DNA of 64,000 nucleotides. Origin: Allorhodopirellula heiligendammensis. Lineage in GTDB: Bacteria; Planctomycetota; Planctomycetia; Pirellulales; Pirellulaceae. The notes below the pieces were generated by a model. That model ran no database searches and was not told the origin of the DNA. It saw nothing but the letters and a program-made list of their open reading frames with translations. The stretch is from contig NZ_SJPU01000001.1 of the NCBI RefSeq assembly GCF_007860105.1, positions 2,189,594-2,253,593 on the forward strand, given 5' to 3'. Position 1 is the stretch's first letter. The number at the start of each line of letters is the position of its first letter. The position numbers were made by a program, and so were the translations under genes. This document shows, in pieces, positions 35,817 through 44,737 of this stretch.

Positions 35817-36890
35817 ATGTTGTATTCACCCTGGTATCTATTGTTGCTCTTATTTGTACCGGTATTGGCATGGCGGTTGTTCTCACCGCGCCGCCGGAGC
35901 GCGGTCAGGTTCAGCAGCCTGCGGATCGCACAACAAATGACTCCGACCCTGAGGCAACGCCTGGCATGGTTGCCCGCAGCATTGACGCTCGGTGCGATCA
36001 CATTCATGGTTTTGGGCGCAGCACGACCCCGGGAGGGACGTGAACAAACCGTTGCAGAGAGCGAAGGTATCGCCATCGAGATGGTCGTCGATCGCAGCGG
36101 CAGCATGCAAGCTCTCGATTTTGAGATTGACGGGGAGCCCGTCGATCGACTGACGGCGATCAAAAAAGTCGCCAGCGAATTTGTGCAGGGCGATGATAGC
36201 CGTGATCTTGCAGGTAGATTCAGCGATCTGGTTGGATTGATTACCTTCGCAGGATACGCCGATAGTGAGACGCCGCCGACTCTCGACCACGCCTTTCTCA
36301 CATCTCGACTGAATCATACTCAGATCGTCACCGCCCGCAGCGAAGATGGCACCGCCATTGGTGACGCCATCTCGTTAGCGGTCGAAAAACTCAATGCGCT
36401 CGATGAACGTCAAAAGCAAAAGGTTCAAAGTAAGGTCATCATTCTTCTCACCGATGGTGAAAACAATGCGGGGCAGTTGGAGCCTGTTCCAGCGGCCGAG
36501 CTCGCCGCGACGATGGGGATCAAAGTCTACACGATCGGTGTTGGCACAAAGGGCGAAGCTCCCATTCCAGCAGTTGACGCCTTTGGTCGCCGAACCGTTC
36601 AGTGGATGAGAGTCAACATCGACGAGGCGACACTGACTGAAGTTGCCGAGGTAACAGGTGGAAAATACTTTCGTGCAACTGATACAGACTCGCTCGCCAA
36701 AATCTACGAAGAGATCGATCAACTCGAGAAAACAAACGTAGAAGCCAAGCACTTTGTCGACTATCGAGAACTTGCCGTGCAATCGTACTCTGGCGCTGTC
36801 TTCTTTCCCGCCGTATTGATGATCGCTTTTGTGCTGTTGGTCGCACGCCTCCTTCTCCAACAAACGTGGTTGCGCGAGATGACTGCGTGA
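35817..36890 (+). CDS. BatA-like VWA domain membrane protein
   Basis: 357 residues. Two membrane helices near the N-terminus (WYLLLLLFVPVLAWRLF and AALTLGAITFMVLGAA) are followed by a VWA domain with a complete metal site DRSGS in MVVDRSGSMQAL, plus a Thr and DGENN further on. A membrane helix lies near the C-terminus (VFFPAVLMIAFVLLVARLLL). Topology and order are those of BatA in the Bacteroides aerotolerance operon. The VWA domain would face the periplasm or the cytoplasm; this cannot be decided here. The next gene is a second VWA protein. Confidence 0.9.
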   Translation: MLYSPWYLLLLLFVPVLAWRLFSPRRRSAVRFSSLRIAQQMTPTLRQRLAWLPAALTLGAITFMVLGAARPREGREQTVAESEGIAIEMVVDRSGSMQALDFEIDGEPVDRLTAIKKVASEFVQGDDSRDLAGRFSDLVGLITFAGYADSETPPTLDHAFLTSRLNHTQIVTARSEDGTAIGDAISLAVEKLNALDERQKQKVQSKVIILLTDGENNAGQLEPVPAAELAATMGIKVYTIGVGTKGEAPIPAVDAFGRRTVQWMRVNIDEATLTEVAEVTGGKYFRATDTDSLAKIYEEIDQLEKTNVEAKHFVDYRELAVQSYSGAVFFPAVLMIAFVLLVARLLLQQTWLREMTA

Positions 36891-36923
36891 CACCTAACAA
36901 TCATCTGAAATGAGAATCCTCCC

Positions 36924-37991
36924 ATGGATATAACACTTGGAAATCCAGACGCGCTCTATCTGTTCCTCGTTATCGCGTTTTGCGCCGCGATGACAGCCTG
37001 GGCAGCGACCTCCCGGCGGCGCGCAGCGAATCGATTTGCAAGTCAGAAATTTCGCCATCGGATCCTGCCACGTGGTGGCGCCTTCCGCCACTGGGGCTCT
37101 GCCGTCCTCGTGCTTGCCAGCTTAAGTCTGCTCGTCATCGCTCTGACGGACATTCGCTGGGGCAAGACCATGAGAGAAGTTCCGCAAAAGGGCATCGAAG
37201 TCATGTTTGTGCTCGACGTCTCACGCAGCATGCTTGCCGAGGATGCCTCGCCCAACCGACTCGCTCGCGCTAAACAACAGATTAAGGATATGATCGATGC
37301 CATGGCCGGCGATCGGGTCGGGTTGATCGCCTTCGCTGGCGAGGCCCGTCAGTCGGTACCGCTGACGAGTCACTACGACGACTTCAAACAAACTCTCGAT
37401 TCGGTGGGACCACAAACCGTTCGCAGTGGTGGCTCACGACTCGGTGACGCACTCGATGCTGCGGCCAGCGGATTTTTGAGCAAGACGCATGACCACAAGG
37501 CGATCGTGGTGTTTACCGATGGCGAAGACCAAGAGAGCAAACCGGTCGAAGTTGCCAGCAAATTGTTTGCCGAGCAGGGCATTCGCATTTTCACCGTCGG
37601 ACTCGGCGACATGGATCAAGGCGCACGGGTGCCTGATTCCGAAAATGGAACTGGCGGCTACGTTCGTTATCAAGGCCAGCAGGTTTGGTCAAAATTGAAT
37701 GGGCAGGTCCTGCAACAAATCGCTGAACAGACCAAGGGTGCCTACATTCCTGCGGGAACGCGTCGGGTCAACATGTCCGATGTCTATCATTATTATGTTG
37801 CCAACGTTGAGCAGGAGAATTTTGAAGATGCCAAAATCAATACCTACATCGCCCGGTATCAATGGTTCGCAGTTCCTGCACTTCTACTGTTGATATTGGA
37901 GGTGTTCTGGTCGACGCGGGGCACCCTGACAAACCAGAACGCGAATCCAGCGTCGAAGCAGCCTCACGATGGAATCGCGAAGGCTGCCTAA
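36924..37991 (+). CDS. BatB-like VWA domain membrane protein
   Basis: 355 residues, arranged like the previous gene. N-terminal helices (LYLFLVIAFCAAMTAW and AVLVLASLSLLVIAL) precede a VWA domain with metal site DVSRS in VLDVSRSMLAED, followed by FTDGEDQE. A C-terminal membrane helix FAVPALLLLILEVFW ends it. It is the second of the VWA pair and probably forms a complex with it. Spacing is 33 bp from the first VWA gene. Confidence 0.9.
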   Translation: MDITLGNPDALYLFLVIAFCAAMTAWAATSRRRAANRFASQKFRHRILPRGGAFRHWGSAVLVLASLSLLVIALTDIRWGKTMREVPQKGIEVMFVLDVSRSMLAEDASPNRLARAKQQIKDMIDAMAGDRVGLIAFAGEARQSVPLTSHYDDFKQTLDSVGPQTVRSGGSRLGDALDAAASGFLSKTHDHKAIVVFTDGEDQESKPVEVASKLFAEQGIRIFTVGLGDMDQGARVPDSENGTGGYVRYQGQQVWSKLNGQVLQQIAEQTKGAYIPAGTRRVNMSDVYHYYVANVEQENFEDAKINTYIARYQWFAVPALLLLILEVFWSTRGTLTNQNANPASKQPHDGIAKAA

Positions 37992-38102
37992 TTCGAATGG
38001 CCGGCGGTGTTGAGAGATATCGCTGACTGACAACACGGTGCGGCACCCAATCACACCGCAACTCGACATTTACTTTTTTTCATCTTAACAGTTGTATTCG
38101 TC

Positions 38103-39290
38103 ATGAACCTCGACACTGCGAAACGTTTATCGATCGTATTGCTCACGTGCGTGGCTGCTATTCCGGTCTCTGCCGACACGGCCGCCCAAATCAATGCTGC
38201 CAACGAGTTGGTGCGCAGCGGAGATCTGGAACAAGCAATCGAGACGTATAACGGAATCTCACCAACGGAACAAACTCGGCAACAGCTGAACTATAACCTC
38301 GGTGTCGCCCAATACAGGCAAGGAGATCTTGGAGCAGCCAAAGCGTTTTTCAGCCAAGCGTCAACGGCGTCTTCGCCTTCACTGGCCGCCGCTGCTCGGT
38401 ACAACCTTGGAAACTGCTTCTACACTGATGCCGTCTCCACTGCTGAAACCGACAAGGCGGCGGCGATTGATGCTCTCAACCAAGCCATCTCGCACTACCG
38501 ATCTTCACTGCGTGCTGACCCCCATCACGTTGAAGCCCGCGCCAACATTGAACTTGCGGTGGAGCTGCGTAACCAATTGGATGAACAACAACAACAACAA
38601 CAACAACAGCAGCAGCAGCAGCAGCAACAAGGCGGTGAGCAACAGGAGCAATCTGAGGACAAGGGCACCGAAGGGTCTGAATCGCAACAAGAGCAACCGA
38701 GCGAGGACGCTCAATCCGAGAGTGGCGATTCTGACGAGAACCAGCCTCAACAGAATTCCGAGTCTCAATCGCCCGATGGCGAGTCCGATTCCGAACAGTC
38801 CGAACAGTCCGAACAGTCCGAGCATTCCGAGCAGTCCGAGCAACAGGAGCCCAGTCCAAGCGAGCAGTCGAGCCAGGGACAGCAGTCTGACGAAGACCCG
38901 CACAACGGTGACACGGGCCAGCCCGAGAAGCCTCAAGATGCCGCCCAACAGGGGGCGCAGCCAGAGGCAACTTCGGCGGAAGATCGGCAATCACCCGAGG
39001 GACCTTCCTCCGCAGAACAGACTCCCGACGAATCGTCTGCGGAACAGTCCCAATCCGAATCGAAAGCGTCCGATGCAGCCCCGTCGGGTCAACTGACCTC
39101 AGCGAACGAGCAGCAGGACTTGGAGCGCGCCAGCGGAAATGTAGGTGTCGAGAGCGATGAGAATAGTCTGATGACCAAAGAAGAAGCTCTTAAAATGCTT
39201 CAAGCTGTCCGAGATCGAGACATGTTGCGGCGTTTGCGTCAAGAGCAACTCGAACGAAGCCGCCATATCCCCACCGAGCGAGATTGGTGA
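38103..39290 (+). CDS. BatC-like TPR protein with Gln-rich low-complexity tail
   Basis: 395 residues. A signal peptide (about 1-22) is followed by TPR-like helices (about 25-155, QIESAIETYN-like units such as LNYNLGVAQYRQGDLGAAKAFF). From residue 162 on the sequence is low complexity: 15 consecutive Gln, then long Glu/Gln/Ser-rich stretches with six SEQ-type units, up to about 355. The end is a charged helix RDRDMLRRLRQEQLER. TPR genes at this place correspond to BatC. The DNA repeats behind the Gln and SEQ tracts suggest length variation between strains. Confidence 0.8.
   Translation: MNLDTAKRLSIVLLTCVAAIPVSADTAAQINAANELVRSGDLEQAIETYNGISPTEQTRQQLNYNLGVAQYRQGDLGAAKAFFSQASTASSPSLAAAARYNLGNCFYTDAVSTAETDKAAAIDALNQAISHYRSSLRADPHHVEARANIELAVELRNQLDEQQQQQQQQQQQQQQQGGEQQEQSEDKGTEGSESQQEQPSEDAQSESGDSDENQPQQNSESQSPDGESDSEQSEQSEQSEHSEQSEQQEPSPSEQSSQGQQSDEDPHNGDTGQPEKPQDAAQQGAQPEATSAEDRQSPEGPSSAEQTPDESSAEQSQSESKASDAAPSGQLTSANEQQDLERASGNVGVESDENSLMTKEEALKMLQAVRDRDMLRRLRQEQLERSRHIPTERDW
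38586..38630 (+). repeat. CAA/CAG trinucleotide repeat (15 Gln)
   Basis: Fifteen consecutive Gln codons, CAA then CAG then CAA, inside the BatC-like gene. It is a microsatellite with the potential for slippage, always in frame. Confidence 0.95.
38790..38843 (+). repeat. 9-base tandem repeat encoding Ser-Glu-Gln
   Basis: Six units of TCCGAACAG or close variants in a row, coding SEQ, SEQ, SEQ, SEH, SEQ, SEQ in the BatC-like protein. The first three are identical, pointing to recent expansion. Confidence 0.9.
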
Positions 39291-39369
39291 TGGCTGCTTC
39301 ATTCCCGTGTGGCATCGCAATCTATAAGGCACCCAACATTATACCAAGTCGTTTTTCAGAGAGATCGTC

Positions 39370-42228
39370 ATGAAATCCATCTTCCATTCATTCCTCCTCG
39401 TTGCGCTGTTGGCCGCGACGGCGGTTGCCGCCGAAGTCGATACTCAGATTTCCACGCGTGAGACCTTTGTCGGTCGGCCGGTTGTTTTACAAATCTCAGT
39501 TGTTGATGCCGCCGATTATCAAGAACCGGTGTTGCCCAACATTGATGGGTGCGATATTCAATCGCTAGGACGCCCGAGGGAGATGTCTCAGGTCACGATC
39601 ATTAACGGCCGACGAAGTGAAAGCCGCAGCGCCGTTCTCCAGTATCACGTCACGCCGCGGGAGGAGGGCACGTTCGTGATTCCCGCACTCGAGCTCACTG
39701 TCGACGGGAAGCCGGTTGCTACGAAACCGCAGCGTTTCGTGGCCTCCAAAAGTGAAACTGGCGATCTGATGTTCGTCGAGATCGATGGTGATCAAAAACA
39801 GGTTTACGTGGGAGAGCCACTCGATCTCACGCTGAAGATCTGGGTCAAGCCTTTTCGTGACCCCGCGACCGGGCAGACGCTGTCTGAAGGTGATATGTGG
39901 AGCACAATATCCGCGTCGACTTTGTGGGGTGGATTTAGCGACCAGGTCGAAACCATGAAGAGAAACCGACAGCGTCCTCGTGGAGAAGAAGTGCTGCGGG
40001 ACGACGGAACCGGCCACGAACGCAGTTATTACCTCTACCGCATTGAAGCGACCGTCTATCCGAAACGGGCGGGCAGCATTAGCGCAGATGATGTACAGAT
40101 TGTTGTCGACTATCCCACGGCACTGGGCCAAGCACGCTCGCCCTTCGGCAGATCTTTTGCTGACGACTTCTTCGGTGGCCGTTCACCATTCTCAAGTATG
40201 ATGGACGATGATCTCTTCGGTGCACCTTTTGGTCGCGGTTTGGCCATCACCGAATCGCGTCCGATCATCGGCGAGGTCGCTGTGGATGCCACGGAAGTAC
40301 GACCTGTTCCAACCGAGGGACGCCCCCATGACTACCGCGGTGCGGTGGGACAATACCAAATCGTCACGCGAGCTACCCCGACAACGGTGGATGCGGGCGA
40401 CCCGATCACACTTAACATCGGCATCAGAGGCACAGGCCCGATGGAGCTGGTACAGGCGCCACCACTGTCTACGCTGCCCGAATTAACTGAGGAATTCAAG
40501 GTTCCCGACGAATCATTGGCCGGGTTTGTCGAAGACGACATGAAAGTTTTCTCGACAACCATCCGCCCGCGCCAGGCCGGAGTTGAAGAGATCCCTCCGA
40601 TTCGCTTTAGCTTCTTCAACCCAGACACAAAAGAATTTGAAACGGTGATGAGTGATCCGATCGCGATCACGGTCGCCGAATCGGAAACTCTCGCACTCGA
40701 CTCGATTGTCAGTAGTGCAACGGGCTCGTCACCAGGCGCATCTCAAGCTTCGCTGGACCGTCACCTTCCGAACTTCACCAACGATAGCGGACCAGGCGTG
40801 CTCGAAACACAGTCGCCACGATCCACAACGGATGGGTGGTGGGCGTTTGTCATCGTTCCACCTCTGGTTTGGATCATCGCGGTCATCGTGAAGTATTGGT
40901 CTGTCCTTCGCGCGAACATGCCGAGTTTCCGTAGCCCGCGAGCAGCATGTCTAGCGGCAATCGAACGTGCCCAATCAGCAGATGACGTTCAGGAAGCGTT
41001 GGTAGGATTCATTCTGAAACGTAGCCGGGTGCCGGCGAACGATCCGTCCGATGACTCCGTTGCGAGCGCAACACGAGCGGTTGGCGCGCTGCGTTTGATC
41101 GGCCTATACCACGTTGCCTCCGAAGCAGAGTCATTCCTGCTCTCGCGTCACGCCGCTGGCACGGCAGCCTTGGAAACCAGCGTGGCGACCGCAAACACTT
41201 TGGTGGAGCGAGTCGACCATGCGATCAGTGCAAACAAACGCAGCCGCATTAAACGCAAGAGACTACCGCGACCTGCCAATGGGGCGATGCCCACCACGAT
41301 GCATTCATCCCGCCACGGCACCACCAGCCTAATGGGGGCAATTCTAATCACCTGCATGGCGGCCGCAACGTCGCTCGCGGGAGAAACGGCAGGCGCGCCT
41401 GGCACTGCACCGCAAGATCCGCTTGATGGAAAAGTCCAGAACGCCACGACGGACGTGGACGATGTTCGGCTAGCACTTACTTTCGAACAACAGCAGACAC
41501 TCCTCAGCGAAGCGACCGAAGCTTATGAGCTCGCCCTCGCGAAGTCCCAGTCGGATTCTGCCGACGCAAAAGAACTGCTGACCGCAGCCCGCACGAAGTA
41601 TCAAATGCTGATTGACAGCGGCATTCGCAACGCCGAGCTGTATACCAATCTAGCCAATGCTGAATTTCAAACCGGTCAGCTCGGCCGCGCTATCGCCCAC
41701 TATGAGAACGCGATCCTATTTGACCCGGCGAATGCACAGGCACGAACGAACTTGGCTTTCGCTGACGAGCAGGTTCGACGCGGCACCTCCGTAGTGGAGC
41801 CTGTTTCAGGAGTCCGTGGGATCAACAATCAGGTCGTGAACTACCTTGGCCGGAATACTTTGATTTGGTTACTCGCGGTTTCATCGATTGCCTTCTGGGG
41901 CGTTCTGACCATTCGCCTATTTCATCGTCTATTCCCGGTTTGGGGTTGGGCTACCGTGCCGTTTCTGCTGCTCATCATCTCGCTGGGATCAGTCGTCCTG
42001 ACTGAGTCGAACCCACGATTACCGTGGAATGCCGTCATCGTGTCCGACACTGTGAATCTTCACGCCGGCGATGGCACCGAGTTTGAAACTGTCGTCAACA
42101 TCGACGCAGCACAAGGGCATCGCGTTGAGGTCATAAATCGGCGCGGTAACTGGTCGCAAATCCGCACGAGTGAGGGACAGACCGGCTGGCTCCCTGATAA
42201 GGATTTGCAAACAGTTTCCGCGACCTAA
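39370..42228 (+). CDS. BatD-BatE fusion protein
   Basis: 952 residues. A signal peptide (1-20) precedes a BatD-like set of beta domains (about 22-470, including TFVGRPVVLQISVVDAA and ELTVDGKP). A membrane helix at about 493-516 (WWAFVIVPPLVWIIAVIVKYW) leads to a cytoplasmic helical part. At residue 640 a new Met is followed by a basic stretch and a second signal-like helix (LMGAILITCMAAATSLAG). After it come TPR-like helices (about 700-800), two membrane helices, and a final SH3-like domain (VNLHAGDGTEFETVVNIDAA). BatD and BatE are separate genes in most Bat operons. The last gene of the operon. Confidence 0.82.
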   Translation: MKSIFHSFLLVALLAATAVAAEVDTQISTRETFVGRPVVLQISVVDAADYQEPVLPNIDGCDIQSLGRPREMSQVTIINGRRSESRSAVLQYHVTPREEGTFVIPALELTVDGKPVATKPQRFVASKSETGDLMFVEIDGDQKQVYVGEPLDLTLKIWVKPFRDPATGQTLSEGDMWSTISASTLWGGFSDQVETMKRNRQRPRGEEVLRDDGTGHERSYYLYRIEATVYPKRAGSISADDVQIVVDYPTALGQARSPFGRSFADDFFGGRSPFSSMMDDDLFGAPFGRGLAITESRPIIGEVAVDATEVRPVPTEGRPHDYRGAVGQYQIVTRATPTTVDAGDPITLNIGIRGTGPMELVQAPPLSTLPELTEEFKVPDESLAGFVEDDMKVFSTTIRPRQAGVEEIPPIRFSFFNPDTKEFETVMSDPIAITVAESETLALDSIVSSATGSSPGASQASLDRHLPNFTNDSGPGVLETQSPRSTTDGWWAFVIVPPLVWIIAVIVKYWSVLRANMPSFRSPRAACLAAIERAQSADDVQEALVGFILKRSRVPANDPSDDSVASATRAVGALRLIGLYHVASEAESFLLSRHAAGTAALETSVATANTLVERVDHAISANKRSRIKRKRLPRPANGAMPTTMHSSRHGTTSLMGAILITCMAAATSLAGETAGAPGTAPQDPLDGKVQNATTDVDDVRLALTFEQQQTLLSEATEAYELALAKSQSDSADAKELLTAARTKYQMLIDSGIRNAELYTNLANAEFQTGQLGRAIAHYENAILFDPANAQARTNLAFADEQVRRGTSVVEPVSGVRGINNQVVNYLGRNTLIWLLAVSSIAFWGVLTIRLFHRLFPVWGWATVPFLLLIISLGSVVLTESNPRLPWNAVIVSDTVNLHAGDGTEFETVVNIDAAQGHRVEVINRRGNWSQIRTSEGQTGWLPDKDLQTVSAT

Positions 42229-42527
42229 ACCTGTCCGGTGTTGAGATCGGTGCTTCAAGAGAAACGGATGCTGGCGCTGCGGCAAGTCGAGTTCGCGGAA
42301 CATTCCCAATCTGGTGAGCCACGCGGTGACTTTGGCGCATCCGCCCGCAACGTTGGATCCGCTAGGGCATCTCACACGGGGGCGTCACCGCGATACTCTC
42401 AATTCCAATTTGCCGGCTTTACCCACGATAAACTTGGCTGAGGAAAAACAGGGCGTCCACGCGCCGCATGTGATTGCGAATGGGGACGCCCCGTTTCCTA
42501 TACCAACTTTGATCGCTCGAGCGACGA
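42229..42527. other. intergenic region between the Bat operon and DUF1559 gene 3
   Basis: 299 bp; holds the probable minus-strand terminator at 42442-42497. No gene was recognised. Confidence 0.5.
42442..42497 (-). terminator. probable terminator of DUF1559 gene 3
   Basis: AAACAGGGCGTCC (42446-42458) pairs with GGACGCCCCGTTT (42484-42496) with a single mismatch. On the minus strand the stem is followed by a TTTTT tract. The 25-base loop is larger than usual and may fold further. Confidence 0.5.
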
Positions 42528-43748
42528 TTAAAAGTCGCTATTCGTGACTTCTCGTGAACCCCGGGTTCCCAGTGCTCCCCACAGCCCGTAAGGACTCGCG
42601 GATCCAGGGGCCCGTAATCCAGTTCCGCCACTAACCACGTTGCCGGCGGATTGATTGCCAGACTCGATCGAATCAGTGATGAACTTGACCGCGCCGTCGC
42701 CCATCAGAACGTGCGTACCACCTTGGTGGCGGCTCGACGTCGACGCAGACATATTGCGGTCCCACGAGCTCATACCACAGATCTCGCTATTAGGCGGGCG
42801 AATTGTGGTGCACTGGCCAAAGACGGGATAGGCATCGGACCAACGAAACCCACGCCCATCACTTACGCCATCGGTCCCGACGGCCCAAAACTGAGGACGG
42901 GTGGGGTCGATGCCGGGCACCGTGTTGCGACAGTATAATGGGTCGGCGATGAAGGGCGACGCATTGTTGTTGCCCGCCAAACGTCCGCCAATTGTGCGAA
43001 CGTCTTTATCACCCAGGTCAGTCGCAATCTCACCCATGGCAATTGTGTTGGCGGTACCATCAAGGATGTCTCGCAACCCGAGTTGCTGACCAATGTGGAA
43101 TACACCTCGCCCGCTCGCTTGGCTACGCGTCGCGGTTCCCGAACTTGGTTTGTAGGGAAGGACCACTCCCGGTTTTTCCAGGTAACCATCACGGTTGTTC
43201 TGCGCCGAGTCTCCCGTGCAAGCCACGTAGTTGGTGCGTCCCAGGGCGGGCAGGCCTGTTCCCGGGTCACTGGGGCATCGCAGAGCGGCGATCTCAGTGG
43301 CCCATGGTGGGTACTGGATATTCTCGGGGGTCGGGCCCATCGCTGACCAGGGAATCGTGCCGCCAGGGTTTGTCGTTGTGCCATCGGTGCGACCGAGCAA
43401 CGGGTTGCTGATCTGCTGCCACAGAGCTTGCTGCTCCATAAAAGGTAACAGGCCAACCAAGGCGCTCAGACGCATGTTGTTACCATCGGGAGACGACACC
43501 CACGCATTGATCGGGGCGGGCGGGTGCGTTCCGGTGCCGTGCATCGGCAGTTTATCAAACGCTGCGTGATAGTTATGCATGGCCAAGCCAAGTTGCTTGA
43601 AATTATTGCTGCAGCTCATCCGCCGTGCCGCTTCGCGTGCGGCTTGGACAGCTGGTAAGAGCAGCCCCACGAGCACGCCAATGATGGCGATTACGACGAG
43701 GAGTTCGACGAGCGTGAATGCTGCTCGTCGGGGATTGGGTCGATCCAT
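42528..43748 (-). CDS. DUF1559 pseudopilin-like protein 3
   Basis: 406 residues. The prepilin signal has Ala rather than Gly before the cut (RRAA then FTLVELLVVIAIIGVLVGLL). AREAARRMSCSNNFKQLG follows; the C-terminal part holds SRHQGGTHVLMGDGAVKF. The ATG at 43748 is preferred over an in-frame one 32 codons upstream because it puts the signal close to the N-terminus. Divergent to a small lipoprotein gene (44314) across 565 bp. A probable terminator hairpin lies 31 bp downstream. Confidence 0.9.
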   Translation of the reverse strand: MDRPNPRRAAFTLVELLVVIAIIGVLVGLLLPAVQAAREAARRMSCSNNFKQLGLAMHNYHAAFDKLPMHGTGTHPPAPINAWVSSPDGNNMRLSALVGLLPFMEQQALWQQISNPLLGRTDGTTTNPGGTIPWSAMGPTPENIQYPPWATEIAALRCPSDPGTGLPALGRTNYVACTGDSAQNNRDGYLEKPGVVLPYKPSSGTATRSQASGRGVFHIGQQLGLRDILDGTANTIAMGEIATDLGDKDVRTIGGRLAGNNNASPFIADPLYCRNTVPGIDPTRPQFWAVGTDGVSDGRGFRWSDAYPVFGQCTTIRPPNSEICGMSSWDRNMSASTSSRHQGGTHVLMGDGAVKFITDSIESGNQSAGNVVSGGTGLRAPGSASPYGLWGALGTRGSREVTNSDF

Positions 43749-44313
43749 AAACTGTGCTTTCTCTAATTTGCTTGAGTTTGAAGCCATGCGCAATGATTGA
43801 TGCGGCACGGAAGTACTCTGCGCATGCAGGGTAAGCATCTCCAAACCCAGCTACTTGGGGAAGTTTCGCCAGATTTTAAAAAAAACGCGTCTCTCTGCGA
43901 AAAGTGCGTACAGCGAGCTGCTGCAGTCCATCTGGGGCTATCGCAAATTTCACCGAGACTGCATTGGCACTCAGAATTTTCCGTCGAGGTAAGCGGAATG
44001 GTAGCCTTGGCTGGCGGCGGACACGTCCGACTTCAGCACCCATACTGCCACGACAACGCTCATGTCCGAGGCTGCATCTTTGGGAATAAACACAAGCATG
44101 CTGGAGCCACCCGCGATACACGCGGCGAGATGCCTCTTACGTATCCTTGTGAATCAGGATTGGGCCTCTGACAAGTGGCATTCGATAAAAACGGAGCGGA
44201 GGTCCATTGCCACGGTGAATTCCCAAGCGTATCCTTCCGAAAACGTGCTGAGCAGCGATTGCCAAGCGGCATTCAATTCTTGGTTACAATCAATTCTACA
44301 TAGGTGCTCTTCA
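43749..44313. other. divergent intergenic region between DUF1559 gene 3 and a small lipoprotein
   Basis: 565 bp. Holds the second copy of the 28-base palindromic repeat (44010-44037). No protein-coding gene is convincing; the frame into the small lipoprotein is open from 44062 but the ATG at 44314 is followed directly by the signal peptide. Confidence 0.5.
44010..44037. repeat. 28-base palindromic repeat, copy 2 (decayed right arm)
   Basis: Shares CTGGCGGCGGACACGTCCG with the copy at 26213-26240. The right arm reads GTCCGACTTCAGC instead of GTCCGCCGTCAGC, so pairing is weaker. Confidence 0.55.
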
Positions 44314-44502
44314 ATGAAGAAATGGTCGAGTGTTGTTTGGCTGGTAGTATGTTTGGTCGTGGTCGGCTGCGGTAGTGAGGCGACCAACAATGTCGCAACG
44401 AGTGCCGACGCGCAAGCGATCGCCGACTACGAGGCAGCTCAGGCGGAGTCGCAAAAACAAATTGCCGCAGATGAGAAGCAAGCGGGAAAGCCAGCTCGTT
44501 AA
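44314..44502 (+). CDS. small lipoprotein next to DUF1559 gene 3
   Basis: 62 residues. MKKWSSVVWLVVCLVVVGC is a clear lipoprotein signal with Cys19; the mature part is GSEATNNVATSADAQA followed by IADYEAAQAESQKQ and a basic end. Composition and the (A/E)-rich Asp-Tyr motif match the lipoproteins at 4210-4413 and 50299-50481. It is divergent from DUF1559 gene 3 and convergent with the DUF1559 pseudogene. Function unknown. Confidence 0.75.
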   Translation: MKKWSSVVWLVVCLVVVGCGSEATNNVATSADAQAIADYEAAQAESQKQIAADEKQAGKPAR

Positions 44503-44599
44503 TCCGCGTCAAACGTTCGGAAGTGGAACTAAAGGACTCTGCGTCTACAGTCCGTAATACGACAGATGAATTAGGGCGCGTCGCACGGAAGTGAGCGTC

Positions 44600-44630
44600 A
44601 GAGTACAGTGGAAGTTTTTTTGTGTACTCT
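44600..44630 (+). other. inverted repeat after the small lipoprotein gene
   Basis: AGAGTACA (44600-44607) and TGTACTCT (44623-44630) are exact reverse complements; a T-run lies in the loop rather than after the stem. It may be the end of the lipoprotein transcript. Confidence 0.3.
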
Positions 44631-44737
44631 ACAACCTCCGGCGCACGCGTCCGTCGGGAAAATCCTTATGAATCCCGTACACCTGGGCCACCGCAGTGAA
44701 ATCCACAGCAGACCCAGGTGCACCCTTCAAGGCTAGC

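Noticed and set aside
38586..38843. Possible CRISPR-like array from the repeated units
   Set aside because: The repeats are directly adjacent, in frame and without spacers; they are coding microsatellites.
38505..38990. Leu-rich minus-strand reading frame opposite the BatC-like gene
   Set aside because: It is the complement of the Gln/Glu/Ser-rich repeats, which automatically gives Leu-rich codons; no start signal or family match.
44680..44720. Inverted repeat CACCTGGG/CCCAGGTG after the DUF1559 pseudogene, as a terminator
   Set aside because: The loop is 25 bases and no T-tract follows on the minus strand; too weak to call.
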